From the NCBI RefSeq assembly GCF_013267595.1, contig NZ_CP054010.1, positions 806,001-870,000 of the forward strand: a DNA stretch of 64,000 nt, in the 5' to 3' direction. Below are positions 43,364 through 53,634 of the stretch, one piece after another. Both the position numbers and the translations under genes were made by a program. The notes under the pieces were generated by a model. It saw only the letters and a list, made by a program, of their open reading frames with translations, did no database searches and was not told the origin of the DNA. This DNA comes from Prevotella melaninogenica. Its GTDB lineage: Bacteria; Bacteroidota; Bacteroidia; Bacteroidales; Bacteroidaceae. Every line of letters begins with the position of its first letter. Within the stretch, counting starts at the first letter, position 1.

Positions 43364-44695
43364 TTACTTATTCTTTTTATTCTTGAGAAACTCTGCTATT
43401 GCTTGGTTAACATCCATACGTACACCGTTTTTGTAGGCAATAATAAAAGCCTGTGGGAAGTCTTTCAAGAGCTTTCCACGCAATCGTGAAATGTCGTTAT
43501 AATTCGTACTGGAGCCTATAAAATACTTATAAAAATTGCCTTCTTGAACACAATCAATGTCTGTACGACCATGAAAGAGCTCACTACCTGATCTTAACTG
43601 ACGGTTAGAAGCCAATACTTGTATCTTAAAAACGGGTACAGCCTTTGATGTTTTACTTTCTGTGTCATTGCAAGGGAGCAACTCTCGAATGGCATCTGAG
43701 ATTCTCTTCTTCGCCTCTTGTACCTTATTCATAGGGCGAGCTGGGGGTGCTGGGGTGGAAGAACGTGGTTGCTCTACGGGTACTGTAGAACGAGAACGCT
43801 GCACTGGAGCCACAGAACGGGAACGCTCTATTGGCGCAACAGGACGCGGTTTAGTTGTTGGGGCAGTTGGGACAACGCGATCTATCACAATTCGCTTGTT
43901 CTCAACAGGACGGTAAGGCACCACGATTCGTGTGTCATAGGCATTCTTGTATTGTACAAAAGCATTGTAAATACCCTTTGCCATGGCATCTATACCCTCT
44001 GGAGAGTTCAGATATTCCTCCTCATCAGCTGCCGTAATGAAGCCTAACTCTATCAAACAACTTGGCATATAACTCTCTCGCAACACGAGGAAACCAGCCT
44101 GATGAACACCCTTATCAATACGTCCTGCAGACGAACAAACAGAGTTCTGTATCATTCGAGCTAACTCAACACTCCGCTCCATGTTCGCATTCTGCATGAA
44201 TTCAAACATGATATAACTCTCTGAGGAGTTTGGGTCAAAACCCTGATAGGTCTGCTGATAGCCTCTCTCCATTGAGATAACGCTATTCTCTCGCATAGCC
44301 ACATCGAGGTTAGCCTTCGCACGGTGCATACCTAAGGTGTACACCTGGAATCCTTTTACATAACGACCTGACGCCACAGAGTTCGTATGTACGGATATAA
44401 AAAGGTCTGCCTTAGCCTTATTGGCGATGTCTGCACGTTGATGCAAAGGGATAAACACGTCGGTCTTACGGGTATAAATCACATTGACATCTGGCAGATT
44501 TCTCTCAACATAACGACCAAAAGCCAAAGCTATATTCAAGTTGATGTCCTTCTCCTTTGATATTGCACCTATCGCACCAGCGTCATGACCACCATGACCA
44601 GGGTCAATAACAAGTGTGAACCGTCCGTCTGCAGCCCATGATAGGCCTACCGACAAGACCAAGAAAACAAGGAGAAGCGATATTTTCTTAAACAT
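43364..44695 (-). CDS. N-acetylmuramoyl-L-alanine amidase (Amidase_3)
   Basis: A 443-residue secreted zinc amidase. Signal peptide to SWAA; catalytic domain with VIDPGHGGHDAGA, ISKEKDINLNIALAFG, DLFISVHTNS and LIELGFITAADEEEYL giving the zinc ligands and the catalytic Glu. A Pro/Arg/Ser-rich linker (PVAPIERSRSVAPVQRSRS) leads to a short C-terminal domain with a SPOR-like look (FKIQVLASNRQL, FYKYFIGSSTNYNDISRL). It cuts the stem peptide from peptidoglycan during cell separation. Confidence 0.92.
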   Translation of the reverse strand: MFKKISLLLVFLVLSVGLSWAADGRFTLVIDPGHGGHDAGAIGAISKEKDINLNIALAFGRYVERNLPDVNVIYTRKTDVFIPLHQRADIANKAKADLFISVHTNSVASGRYVKGFQVYTLGMHRAKANLDVAMRENSVISMERGYQQTYQGFDPNSSESYIMFEFMQNANMERSVELARMIQNSVCSSAGRIDKGVHQAGFLVLRESYMPSCLIELGFITAADEEEYLNSPEGIDAMAKGIYNAFVQYKNAYDTRIVVPYRPVENKRIVIDRVVPTAPTTKPRPVAPIERSRSVAPVQRSRSTVPVEQPRSSTPAPPARPMNKVQEAKKRISDAIRELLPCNDTESKTSKAVPVFKIQVLASNRQLRSGSELFHGRTDIDCVQEGNFYKYFIGSSTNYNDISRLRGKLLKDFPQAFIIAYKNGVRMDVNQAIAEFLKNKKNK

Positions 44696-44747
44696 ACTTA
44701 ACTATTTAAAAGGCAAAGATACGGCTTTTCGTTGGGAAACCAAGGCT

Positions 44748-45134
44748 CTAATCCTCGGTTTTATCATTTATTAAGTGTAATTCCACGCCTGCCCCATCAC
44801 TGTCAGCACCCATTGGAGGATTAAGTTTCACGAGTTTTAAGTCGATACTACTTAGCATTGGGAAAGCCGCACACAATGCCTCGACAATGGACCCAGCGAC
44901 GGATTCTAACAGGCGAGCGGGTTGTTTCATTACCTCTCTTATGACGTTAAATACTTCTGCATAGTTCAGCGTGTCAGCAACATCATCGCTCTTCATTGCC
45001 TTTGCAAACGGATAACCTAACCGCAGGTCGAGAACATACTCATTACCGACCACTCGCTCCTGCTCCCCTACTCCGATACGAGCATGGAAGTGAAGACCTT
45101 GCAGAAGTATATAACTTGTCATTAATTTCATCAT
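44748..45134 (-). CDS. folB: Dihydroneopterin aldolase
   Basis: A 128-residue FolB of standard length. The conserved parts are ILLQGLHFHARIGVGEQER, TLNYAEVF with the substrate-binding Glu region, and KLVKLNPPMG with the catalytic Lys. It converts dihydroneopterin to 6-hydroxymethyl-dihydropterin in folate synthesis. It is the first gene before the amidase, 52 bases apart. Confidence 0.9.
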   Translation of the reverse strand: MMKLMTSYILLQGLHFHARIGVGEQERVVGNEYVLDLRLGYPFAKAMKSDDVADTLNYAEVFNVIREVMKQPARLLESVAGSIVEALCAAFPMLSSIDLKLVKLNPPMGADSDGAGVELHLINDKTED

Positions 45135-45259
45135 TCTTTAAGAGAAGTGAGGGCAAAACGAGCTGCATGCCCTCTGTCTTAATCCAAGTCAGTCATTAGT
45201 CTACAATAGGTATTTCTAATGACCGAATTAGGACCTAATTGAACTTTACTGTTAACTGC

Positions 45260-47860
45260 TTAGCCACAACGTGAGGCACCACAGTTGGTACAAATCAGAC
45301 AACCTTCTTGATAAACAAGGGTCTCTTGGCCACAGACTGGACATTTCAAGCCTGACGCACTCGTACCATCAACAACATACTTCTTCAATGCGCGTTCAAC
45401 ACCATTCTTCCAAGTATTGATGCTTTCGTTCTTCAACTGCAGCGAACCAACGAGCTTGATGACGTGGTCGATTGGCATACGATAACGCAATACACCTGAA
45501 ATCAGCTTTGCATAGTTCCAATACTCTGGGTTGAACTTCTCTGACAAGCCTTCAACAGTAGTCTTATAACCACGCTTATTCTCAAACTGGAAGTCGTAAC
45601 GATGACTGCCGTCTTCGGCTGTTTGCTTGATAATCTTACCCTTGGTTACGCTCTTTGGAAGGGCAATACCCTCCTCATCGTCCTGCAAACCAGTAAAGAT
45701 TTCGTAAGGATAACCCTCTAACAAACCAACGAAAGCCACCCATTTCTCTTTATTGTTTTGGAAGCGTACGACGTCACACTCCAATTCTTTTGGACGAACT
45801 TCAATTACATTTGGATGATTACAGATATGCTCATGATGTTCCTCAGCTGAGTTAAGGTCTTTTACCTTCTCCTCATCGACAGGCTTTTCGTCCTTTGTCT
45901 TGTCCTTCTTCGATACCGAAATCATCACACCTGAGCGACTTCCGTCACGATAGATAGTACAACCCTTGCAACCACTACGCCATGCCTCAACATAGAGTTT
46001 ATTCACTAACTCCTCATCAACCTGATTTGGAAGGTTCACAGTCACTGAGATTGAGTGGTCAACCCACTTCTGAATCTCACCCTGCATACGCACCTTCATC
46101 AACCAATCGACATCGTTTGCGGTAGCTTTATAATAAGGAGAGCGCTTCACAAGTTCGTCAATCTCTTCCTGACTATACTTCTTCTTCGTATCAATTCCGT
46201 TCACCTCCATCCATGTCAGGAACTTACGGTGGTAAACAATGTACTCCTCAAAAGAGTCGCCCACCTCATCAACGAAGTCTACATGTACATCCGTATCGTT
46301 TGGATTCACCTTACGACGACGCTTATATACAGGCATAAAGACAGGTTCAATACCCGATGTCGTCTGTGTCATAAGCGAGGTTGTACCCGTAGGAGCAATC
46401 GTCAGACAGGCAATATTTCTACGACCATACTTCTTCATATCCTCATAGAGCTGTCCGTCAGCCTCCTTCAAACGAAGGATAAACGGATTCTTCTCCTCTC
46501 GCTTAGCATCATATATCTCAAACGCACCACGCTCCTGTGCCATTGTCACCGATGAACGATAAGCATTCAGAGCCAATGTGCGATGAATATCAACAGAGAA
46601 GTCGGTTGCTTCCTGTGTTCCATAACGCAAGCCCATAGCTGCTATCATATCGCCCTCAGCGGTGATTCCCACACCTGTACGACGACCCTGACAGCTCTTT
46701 TTCTTGATCTTCTCCCAAAGATGATACTCCGCACTCTTCACCTCATCCACCTGAGGATCGGTCTTTATCTTCGACATGATGAGGTCGATTTTCTCCATCT
46801 CAAGGTCGATGATGTCGTCCATCAATCGCTGTGCGAGCTGTGCATGACGCTTAAACAATTCCATATCGAAGCGTGCATGATCTGTGAATGGATCGATAAC
46901 GTATGAATAGAGATTCAATGAAAGGAGTCGACAACTATCGTATGGACAGAGTGGAATCTCACCACATGGGTTCGTTGAAACGGTCTGGAAACCAAGGTCT
47001 GCATAACAATCAGGAATACTCTCTCGGATAATTGTGTCCCAGAACAGCACTCCCGGCTCGGCACTCTTCCATGCGTTATGTACTATCTTTTCCCATAATG
47101 CCTTAGCAGAAATCTCCTTCGTTACGCTTGGTTCGCTGCTATTGGTAGGGAACTGCTGTACGTAGGTCTTATCCTCAACGACTGCCTGCATGAACTCATC
47201 GGTAATCTTCACCGACACATTAGCACCAGTCACCTTACCTTCTTCCATCTTGGCATCGATAAACGCCTCTGAATCTGGATGTTTAATACTTACTGAAAGC
47301 ATCAAGGCACCACGACGACCGTCCTGCGCTACCTCACGAGTACTGTTTGAATAACGCTCCATGAAAGGAACAAGACCCGTTGAAGTCAGGGCTGAGTTGT
47401 TAACTGGTGAGCCTTTCGGACGGATATGAGTCAAGTCATGTCCTACTCCACCACGACGCTTCATCAGCTGCACCTGCTCTTCGTCAATACGCATAATGGC
47501 ACCATAAGAATCGGCATTACCGTCCAAACCGATTACGAAACAGTTGGAAAGAGATGCCACCTGATAGTTATTACCAATACCCGTCATCGGACTACCAGCA
47601 GGAATAATATATCTGAAATGGTCCAAGAGGTCGAAAACCTCCTGTGCCGTCAAAGGGTTCTTATATTTGTTTTCAATACGAGCTATCTCGTTAGCAATGC
47701 GCCAATGCATCTGTTCTGGCGACTTCTCATAGATATTTCCGAAGCTATCCTTCATCGCATACTTGTTGACCCACACACGAGCAGCAAGTTCGTCTCCACC
47801 GAAATAAGCTAAAGATGCTTGAAAAGCTTCATCAAATGAGTAAGTTTGTTTGGTTTCCAT
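45260..47860 (-). CDS. nrdJ: Class II (adenosylcobalamin-dependent) ribonucleotide reductase
   Basis: An 866-residue enzyme that reduces ribonucleotides for DNA synthesis without oxygen dependence. Barrel motifs include SNCFVIGLDGNADSYGAI, STNPCGEIPLCPYDSCRL (active-site Cys and Glu) and IAPTGTTSLMTQTTSGIEP. The C-terminus carries a four-Cys zinc ribbon (CPVCGQETLVYQEGCLICTNCG) typical of the larger B12-type members. It divides from a nitroreductase gene on the other strand. Confidence 0.93.
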   Translation of the reverse strand: METKQTYSFDEAFQASLAYFGGDELAARVWVNKYAMKDSFGNIYEKSPEQMHWRIANEIARIENKYKNPLTAQEVFDLLDHFRYIIPAGSPMTGIGNNYQVASLSNCFVIGLDGNADSYGAIMRIDEEQVQLMKRRGGVGHDLTHIRPKGSPVNNSALTSTGLVPFMERYSNSTREVAQDGRRGALMLSVSIKHPDSEAFIDAKMEEGKVTGANVSVKITDEFMQAVVEDKTYVQQFPTNSSEPSVTKEISAKALWEKIVHNAWKSAEPGVLFWDTIIRESIPDCYADLGFQTVSTNPCGEIPLCPYDSCRLLSLNLYSYVIDPFTDHARFDMELFKRHAQLAQRLMDDIIDLEMEKIDLIMSKIKTDPQVDEVKSAEYHLWEKIKKKSCQGRRTGVGITAEGDMIAAMGLRYGTQEATDFSVDIHRTLALNAYRSSVTMAQERGAFEIYDAKREEKNPFILRLKEADGQLYEDMKKYGRRNIACLTIAPTGTTSLMTQTTSGIEPVFMPVYKRRRKVNPNDTDVHVDFVDEVGDSFEEYIVYHRKFLTWMEVNGIDTKKKYSQEEIDELVKRSPYYKATANDVDWLMKVRMQGEIQKWVDHSISVTVNLPNQVDEELVNKLYVEAWRSGCKGCTIYRDGSRSGVMISVSKKDKTKDEKPVDEEKVKDLNSAEEHHEHICNHPNVIEVRPKELECDVVRFQNNKEKWVAFVGLLEGYPYEIFTGLQDDEEGIALPKSVTKGKIIKQTAEDGSHRYDFQFENKRGYKTTVEGLSEKFNPEYWNYAKLISGVLRYRMPIDHVIKLVGSLQLKNESINTWKNGVERALKKYVVDGTSASGLKCPVCGQETLVYQEGCLICTNCGASRCG

Positions 47861-47957
47861 TATTGTCGTTTTAGAATTTTTTTCGTCTGCGAAGTTACTA
47901 ATTGTTTTCCAAAATAGAAAACATTTACTTAACTTTGTAGCATCAAAATTATCTAAA

Positions 47958-48701
47958 ATGAAAACTATTCATACAAGAAAGACGATAAGAAAATACACCA
48001 ACAAGGATGTATCGGAGGATTTGTTGAAAACTCTATTAGAGAAGGCTGAACGTACGCCAACAATGGGAAACCTGCAGCTTTACTCGGTTGTCATCACTCG
48101 CAACGAGGAAAAGAAGGCGCAATTGGCACCTGCTCATTTCAACCAACCGATGGTCATGGGGGCACCTGTGGTCCTCACCTTCTGCGCAGACTTCCGTCGT
48201 ACTACGCTCTGGGCGGAGAACCGTAAGGCTACTCCGGGTTACGACAACTTCCTTTCTTTCCTCAATGCTGCCACCGATGCGCTGCTCTATTGTCAGACTT
48301 TCTGCAATCTTGCTGAGGAAGAGGGCTTAGGTACTTGTTTCTTAGGTACGACCATTTACAACCCCAAAGCTATCATTGAAGTCCTACAACTGCCTCGCTT
48401 AGTGATGCCAGTTGCCACTATCACACTCGGTTGGCCTGCTGAGAATCCACCCCTCACCGACCGCCTTCCTATCGACAGTATCATCCACCACGAGACTTAC
48501 GAAGACTATACCCCCGACCGTATCGATGCTTTCTATACGCCAAAGGAGCAATTAGAGGAAAACAAACACTTTGTGGAAATCAACAACAAAGAAACCCTCG
48601 CACAGGTCTTCACCGACCTCAGATATACAAAAGAGGCGAATGAAGCCCTTTCTAAAGTATTAATAAATTCACTTAAAAATCAAGGATTTATAAAGGAGTA
48701 A
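47958..48701 (+). CDS. Nitroreductase family protein
   Basis: A 247-residue FMN-dependent oxidoreductase from MKTIHTRKTIRKYTNKDVS; the Arg-Ser/Thr-Arg type FMN-phosphate site (TRKTIRKY) is at the start as in NfsA/Frp-like enzymes, and AERTPTMGNLQLYSV and GLGTCFLGTTIYNP are further cofactor contacts. The frame opens 108 bases earlier, but a TAACTTTG -7 box at 47930-47937 shows transcription starting close to this ATG. Electron acceptor unknown. Confidence 0.88.
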   Translation: MKTIHTRKTIRKYTNKDVSEDLLKTLLEKAERTPTMGNLQLYSVVITRNEEKKAQLAPAHFNQPMVMGAPVVLTFCADFRRTTLWAENRKATPGYDNFLSFLNAATDALLYCQTFCNLAEEEGLGTCFLGTTIYNPKAIIEVLQLPRLVMPVATITLGWPAENPPLTDRLPIDSIIHHETYEDYTPDRIDAFYTPKEQLEENKHFVEINNKETLAQVFTDLRYTKEANEALSKVLINSLKNQGFIKE

Positions 48702-48738
48702 ACAAACCATCAACAACCAACAGCCAACACAGCAAAAC

Positions 48739-48773
48739 TAAAAACGGAGATTTATATAAATCTCCGTTTTTAC
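48739..48773. terminator. Bidirectional terminator between nitroreductase and hypothetical gene
   Basis: Perfect arms AAAACGGAGATTTA and TAAATCTCCGTTTT with A and T runs outside serve both converging genes. Confidence 0.9.
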
Positions 48774-48779
48774 TTAATA

Positions 48780-49157
48780 TCACTTATCTCCCTTTAATAT
48801 AATCCCCTCTTTTATTTTACTCCTTGATGTTATCTTGGAGAACGTATAAACAGTATATTCTACTTCACCAGGTTCAAAGACCTTAAAATCCAAGTTCCAG
48901 CCTTTATCAGCCATCCAATTAAGAAAATTTCCAGCTGATGTGTAAATTATATACTTCCCTTGCTCATCTACTGGGCGTATCTTATTGTATGATTCAAAAA
49001 TGGAAGGTGTTTCTTTTAAATCACCAAAATCCAGATAGACCATATAACTTAGACCTCTAAAATAGCATCTTGCTTCGCAGTAATACTTTTTCTCCTGTGC
49101 CATTAGCAAGATTGGCACACAAAATAATAGGATTAGTAAAAATAAGTTTTTCTTCAT
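48780..49157 (-). CDS. Small secreted protein of unknown function
   Basis: A 125-residue protein with a signal peptide (MKKNLFLLILLFCVPILLMAQ). The mature part is short and beta-rich (KYYCEARCYFRGLSYMVYLDFGD, EGKYIIYTSAGNFLNWMADKGWNL, VEYTVYTFSK). No family is recognised. It ends at the shared terminator and has no close partner. Confidence 0.6.
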   Translation of the reverse strand: MKKNLFLLILLFCVPILLMAQEKKYYCEARCYFRGLSYMVYLDFGDLKETPSIFESYNKIRPVDEQGKYIIYTSAGNFLNWMADKGWNLDFKVFEPGEVEYTVYTFSKITSRSKIKEGIILKGDK

Positions 49158-49279
49158 AATTAATAGTTTTAGTACAACATATTCGCAAAGATAATAATAA
49201 CACCCTTTTCTTACAAATATTTTGTAAACTTTCTACTTATTATATCTATTATGTCCCTCTTTTTCATGTATTTTGTGAT

Positions 49280-49319
49280 GGTGCTAACGCCCCGCACATC
49301 ATGTGCGGAACGTTAGCAC
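49280..49319. repeat. GTGCTAACG hairpin
   Basis: GTGCTAACG and CGTTAGCAC enclose an inner CCGCACAT/ATGTGCGG stem; it is related to the 22-base repeat at 9613. The rest of 49158-49615 holds two further GC hairpin units (49362-49400 and 49460-49522). Confidence 0.7.
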
Positions 49320-49615
49320 GCTATGTGCGAGGTGTTAACAGTATTGCAGAAGATAATAAAACTCACCCCCCAGCCCCCTCTCAGAGAGAGAAAGAGTGGG
49401 AATATAGGAACAGTTTGCTTAAGTATTTAAGTAATAATGGACGGAAACATCTGCGAACCACAAGGGGTATCACGCATACTACTCCCCTCTCCATTCGGAG
49501 AGGGGTTGGGGGTGAGGCTTTCTTTTTTCCTCTATTTCCTTCCCCTCTCAATTTTTTTTTATATATTTGCGCCATATTATAATCTATCTATTACACAACC
49601 TAAACATTTTAAATT

Positions 49616-51823
49616 ATGGAACACATCCCACAAGTTTTTTGGCTCATTCCTATTGCATCAGTATGCGCCTTGGGCATGGCATGGTATTTCTTTAAGTCTA
49701 TGATGAAAGCGGAGGAAGGTACTCCCCGCATGGTTGAGATTGCTGAATACGTGCGCCGTGGTGCTATGGCGTATCTGAAACAGCAATACAAAGTCGTATT
49801 GATTGTTTTTGTTGTTCTTGCGATCGTCTTCGCCATCATGGCTTATGGCTTCAATGCGCAGAATGAATGGGTACCCTTTGCCTTCCTGACTGGTGGTTTC
49901 TTCTCTGGTCTTGCGGGTTTCTTCGGTATGAAAACGGCTACCTATGCCAGTGCGAGAACAGCCAATGCAGCACGCAATGGACTCAACAATGGACTCAAAA
50001 TTGCCTTCCGTTCGGGAGCTGTCATGGGACTCGTTGTCGTTGGATTAGGCTTGTTAGACATAGCCATTTGGTTCATTGTCCTTACTTGGTTCTATTCTGA
50101 TAAGATGACAACGAGCGAAATGCTTATCACCATCACAACAACGATGTTGACCTTCGGTATGGGTGCATCGACACAGGCTTTGTTTGCTCGTGTAGGTGGT
50201 GGTATCTATACAAAGGCGGCTGACGTGGGCGCCGACCTCGTGGGTAAGGTGGAAGCTAACATCCCTGAAGACGACCCACGCAACCCTGCAACGATTGCCG
50301 ACAACGTGGGCGACAACGTGGGTGACGTGGCTGGTATGGGTGCCGACCTCTACGAGAGCTATTGTGGTTCGATTCTTTCTACGGCTGCCTTGGGTGCAAC
50401 CGCCTTTGCAGCCTCATCAGGTGATATGCAACTGAAGGCTGTCATCGCACCAATGCTCATCGCTGCCGTCGGTGTTTTCCTTAGTTTGTTCGGTATTTTC
50501 CTCGTAAGAACGAAGGAGGGAGCCACGATGAAAGACCTTCTCCACGCCTTAGGATTAGGCACGAACACGGCTGCCGTACTCATTGCTGCTGTTAGTTTCC
50601 TCATTCTCTACCTCTTAGGACTGGAGAATTGGCTCGGTGTTAGCTTCTCTGTCATTGCTGGTTTGGCAGCCGGTGTTCTCATCGGACAGGCAACGGAGTA
50701 CTATACTTCCCAGAGTTACATGCCTACAAAGGCGATTTCGGAGGCAAGTCATACAGGCTCGGCAACAGTTATTATAAAAGGTATTGGTACGGGTATGATT
50801 TCTACTTGCGTCCCTGTCCTTTCCATTTCAGTGGCTATCATGCTGAGTTATCTCTGTGCCAACGGCTTTGACATGTCAATGTCAGCACTCTCTATTCAGC
50901 ACGGACTCTATGGTATCGGTATCGCTGCGGTCGGTATGCTCTCAACCTTAGGTATCACCTTGGCAACAGATGCCTACGGACCGATTGCCGACAATGCTGG
51001 CGGAAACGCTGAGATGAGCGAGTTAGGAGCGGAGGTGCGCCAGCGTACTGATGCCCTTGATGCCTTGGGTAATACGACTGCTGCTACGGGTAAAGGCTTT
51101 GCTATTGGTTCGGCTGCACTGACAGCATTGGCACTGTTGGCTTCTTATATCGAAGAAATCAAGATTGCCATGGCTCGTGTCGGTACACAAATGACCAACG
51201 TTGCAGGTGAAACCATTGATGCCACAAAGGCTACTATCCCAGACTTCATGAACTTCTTCCAAGTGAACCTGATGAATCCAAAGGTTCTTGTCGGTGCGTT
51301 TATCGGTGCTATGGCAGCCTTCCTTTTCTGCGGACTGACAATGGGTGCCGTTGGTAGAGCAGCTGGAAAGATGGTGGAAGAGGTGCGTCGCCAGTTCCGT
51401 GAGATTAAGGGAATATTAGAAGGAACAGGCACACCAGACTATGGACGATGCGTAGAAATCAGTACACAGAGTGCACAACACGAGATGATTATTCCATCGC
51501 TTTTAGCCATCATCATCCCCGTTGTCGTCGGTCTTTTACTCGGAGTGGCAGGTGTATTGGGCTTGTTAGTAGGCGGTTTGGCAGCCGGCTTCACCCTTGC
51601 CGTCTTTATGTCGAATGCTGGTGGTGCGTGGGACAATGCGAAGAAGTATGTCGAGGAGGGCAACTTCGGTGGTAAAGGCTCTGACGCTCACAAGGCAACC
51701 ATCGTCGGTGACACCGTTGGCGACCCATTCAAAGACACTTCTGGTCCATCGCTCAACATCCTTATCAAACTCATGAGCATGGTCAGCATCGTCATGGCAG
51801 GCCTCACTGTTGCTTGCTTATAA
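49616..51823 (+). CDS. hppA: Membrane-bound pyrophosphatase (Na+ or H+ pump)
   Basis: A 735-residue membrane enzyme with about 16 helices that couples pyrophosphate hydrolysis to ion transport. The active site shows [40 protein letters not shown] and [16 protein letters not shown]. The stretch [15 protein letters not shown] has Ala where K-independent enzymes have Lys, which points to the K-dependent class that includes the Na+ pumps. A TATATTTG -7 box is at 49562-49569. Start at MEHIPQVFW fits the first helix. Confidence 0.95.
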   Translation: MEHIPQVFWLIPIASVCALGMAWYFFKSMMKAEEGTPRMVEIAEYVRRGAMAYLKQQYKVVLIVFVVLAIVFAIMAYGFNAQNEWVPFAFLTGGFFSGLAGFFGMKTATYASARTANAARNGLNNGLKIAFRSGAVMGLVVVGLGLLDIAIWFIVLTWFYSDKMTTSEMLITITTTMLTFGMGASTQALFARVGGGIYTKAADVGADLVGKVEANIPEDDPRNPATIADNVGDNVGDVAGMGADLYESYCGSILSTAALGATAFAASSGDMQLKAVIAPMLIAAVGVFLSLFGIFLVRTKEGATMKDLLHALGLGTNTAAVLIAAVSFLILYLLGLENWLGVSFSVIAGLAAGVLIGQATEYYTSQSYMPTKAISEASHTGSATVIIKGIGTGMISTCVPVLSISVAIMLSYLCANGFDMSMSALSIQHGLYGIGIAAVGMLSTLGITLATDAYGPIADNAGGNAEMSELGAEVRQRTDALDALGNTTAATGKGFAIGSAALTALALLASYIEEIKIAMARVGTQMTNVAGETIDATKATIPDFMNFFQVNLMNPKVLVGAFIGAMAAFLFCGLTMGAVGRAAGKMVEEVRRQFREIKGILEGTGTPDYGRCVEISTQSAQHEMIIPSLLAIIIPVVVGLLLGVAGVLGLLVGGLAAGFTLAVFMSNAGGAWDNAKKYVEEGNFGGKGSDAHKATIVGDTVGDPFKDTSGPSLNILIKLMSMVSIVMAGLTVACL

Positions 51824-51984
51824 CAACACTCTCGGAGTAGTTTTCGTGAGAATAAGGCTTTACTTTCATGGAAAGAAATGTTTATCTTCCCAACAGAAAA
51901 CATTTCTTTTCATGAGGGTAATCCGCTGTGTGCAGGCTGTAAGGCATCAGCCCCTACGGCTAAAGTTATTAATAAGGTTCATTT

Positions 51985-52265
51985 TAAGACTTCGAAAATC
52001 TATAGACAATAAGTTGAAAAATCATTACATAAGTTCAAAGAAAACATTAATAAATAACGGCAAAAACACATATAAAAAGCAAGTTTGTAACCATAAGGAA
52101 ATCAATTAGTTATAAAGTAGTAACGTAAAAGGTGCTTAATTGGACTTCAAAAGGGCGTTAATAAGACCTCAAAAGGGCACCTTTTGCAAGCCGAAAGAGC
52201 ATCTTTTAGACCCCTAAAAAGCATGTATTGGTTTTGAGATGAGTGAAAATAGTTTACAAATACTT
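51985..52265. repeat. Large repeat R1, copy 5 (core, inverted)
   Basis: AAAAGGTGCTTAATTGG, AAAAGGGCGTTAATAAG and AAAAGGGCACCTTTTGC, with TCAATTAGTTATAAAG and TTGAAAAATCATTACATAA in the inner arm. AAAAGGTGC and GCACCTTTT can pair. Confidence 0.75.
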
Positions 52266-52344
52266 ATAAACCAGAGAACAATAGCTTTTCTATTCATACT
52301 TCAATTTACCTTTCTCAATGATTTTCAAAGATTTACTTTAAAAA

Positions 52345-52376
52345 TTTGCAAGATTAAAATAAAAGAACTATCTTTG
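52345..52376 (+). promoter_or_regulatory. Perfect Bacteroidota promoter with hairpin leader
   Basis: TTTG (52345-52348), 20 bases, TATCTTTG (52369-52376). The predicted transcript soon contains TTCCACC (from 52387) pairing with GGTGGAA (to about 52426) around ACGC/GCGT, followed by CTTTTGCTTTT. About 220 leader bases separate it from the first small gene. Confidence 0.75.
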
Positions 52377-52599
52377 TCGTGACAGTTTCCACCACGCCTC
52401 TTTTAAATGCGTACCAGGGTGGAACTTTTGCTTTTAATACACTTATGAGTAAGCAAATAGCTTGATAAAAGAACCAATAAATAATACATGGACTAAGAAA
52501 CTATAGACCCTTCAACACATTCGACTGAATCGCTTAAAATACGAAGCGGTAAGAAAGCAGACGCAATTTATAACACAATCTAAAATTAAATTAACAAGA

Positions 52600-52641
52600 A
52601 TGACAAATCTAAAAACAGGAGAAGTCATAACCTTCAAATAA
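52600..52641 (+). CDS. Conserved 13-residue upstream peptide, copy 1
   Basis: Reads MTNLKTGEVITFK and stops ten bases before the 52652 gene. A matching peptide precedes the paralogous gene at 52977. Conservation of the reading across two copies argues for translation; it may be a leader peptide that couples translation, or a product in itself. Confidence 0.4.
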   Translation: MTNLKTGEVITFK

Positions 52642-52651
52642 CACATGAGTT

Positions 52652-52921
52652 ATGAAACGTAGTAGATTATTATTAATAATAATAAATTATATTTATCACG
52701 ATAATATTTATTTGATGTCTCCAATTGTTGATTGGAATTTATTAGATGTGCTAAATAAAAATATTCGAAATAATTATGAAAGAATTAGACCCATTTTGTT
52801 GAAATGGCAGGAAAATGGATATATAAAATTAATAGAAGATAACGAGATTGCTTTTTCTTTTATTCCAGAGAAATTACCATCAAAAGAAAAACTAATAGAA
52901 GAGAGCCTGAATTTCAAATAA
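52652..52921 (+). CDS. Small protein of unknown function, tandem paralogue 1
   Basis: An 89-residue protein, paralogue of the 52977 gene. Shared pattern: hydrophobic N-terminus with Tyr/His (IIINYIYHDN), SPI-x-W, ERIRPILLKWQENGYIKLIEDNEIAF, and an identical tail EKLPSKEKLIEES. The middle looks like a small winged-helix-like helix-turn-strand unit, but no family is recognised. Codon use is very AT-rich compared with core genes. Confidence 0.55.
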   Translation: MKRSRLLLIIINYIYHDNIYLMSPIVDWNLLDVLNKNIRNNYERIRPILLKWQENGYIKLIEDNEIAFSFIPEKLPSKEKLIEESLNFK

Positions 52922-52933
52922 TGATTGATGAGA

Positions 52934-52975
52934 ATGGTGAACTTGAAAACAGGTAGAACAATAACATTAAAATAA
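52934..52975 (+). CDS. Conserved 13-residue upstream peptide, copy 2
   Basis: Reads MVNLKTGRTITLK and stops one base before the 52977 gene. An in-frame ATG six bases earlier is an alternative start. It shares NLKTG-x-x-IT-x-K with copy 1. Confidence 0.4.
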   Translation: MVNLKTGRTITLK

Positions 52976-52976
52976 T

Positions 52977-53234
52977 ATGAAGAGAATAAAAATTGTTCGT
53001 GTATTGGCAACTTATATTTGTCATGATCCATTTGCATATAGCCCTATCTGGACATGGGATGGCTTTCCTCCAATTATATATACAGAAAGGGAAAGAATAC
53101 TTCCTGTATTAAAAGAATGGGAACATAAAGGATATTTAACTTTAATATATGATGAGAAAATAGCCTTTATCCTTAACGTAGAAAAATTACCATCAAAAGA
53201 AAAACTAATAGAAGAAAGTCGTAATATTAAATAA
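52977..53234 (+). CDS. Small protein of unknown function, tandem paralogue 2
   Basis: An 85-residue relative of the 52652 product (RERILPVLKEWEHKGYLTLIYDEKIAFIL, then EKLPSKEKLIEES). The two genes and their upstream peptides form a tandem pair of equal layout. No named family is recognised, and an IS30 fragment follows. Confidence 0.55.
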   Translation: MKRIKIVRVLATYICHDPFAYSPIWTWDGFPPIIYTERERILPVLKEWEHKGYLTLIYDEKIAFILNVEKLPSKEKLIEESRNIK

Positions 53235-53365
53235 AGAATTGTAGAAGTAGAAAAGAAATTAACGAAGAATGTATGGGACTTTGCCTATAGCTGCTTTATT
53301 TGTTCAAAGACAAATCATAGATAGAAGATAACCTGCATGTTACATGGCATAATAGAATATTAAAA

Positions 53366-53515
53366 GGAAAAAATGTCAAAGAGCTGGCACACACTGTAAT
53401 ACATTTGCTATCTCCATTCAAAGAGCATGTCAAGTCTATTTCAAGTGACAATGGTACTGAATTCGCTTGCTATGAGATGATAGGAATAAGTCTTGGGGTC
53501 ACCTCTATTTTATAA
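53366..53515 (+). pseudogene. IS30-family transposase remnant
   Basis: The frame GKNVKELAHTVIHLLSPFKE then VKSISSDNGTEFACYEMIG is the middle of an IS30 integrase domain, including the DNGTEF catalytic motif. It ends at a stop after LGVTSIL. Both ends of the gene are missing, so it is dead. 53235-53365 may hold more decayed sequence. Confidence 0.8.
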
Positions 53516-53634
53516 AGAATGTCAATTTTTTCCTCATTCCAAATATTATCCTTACCTTTGTCTTAAGATTATTGACATAAAGCCTATGGTATTACTTGTC
53601 AATCCTAAATTATTATTTATATCGTAATATTGCT

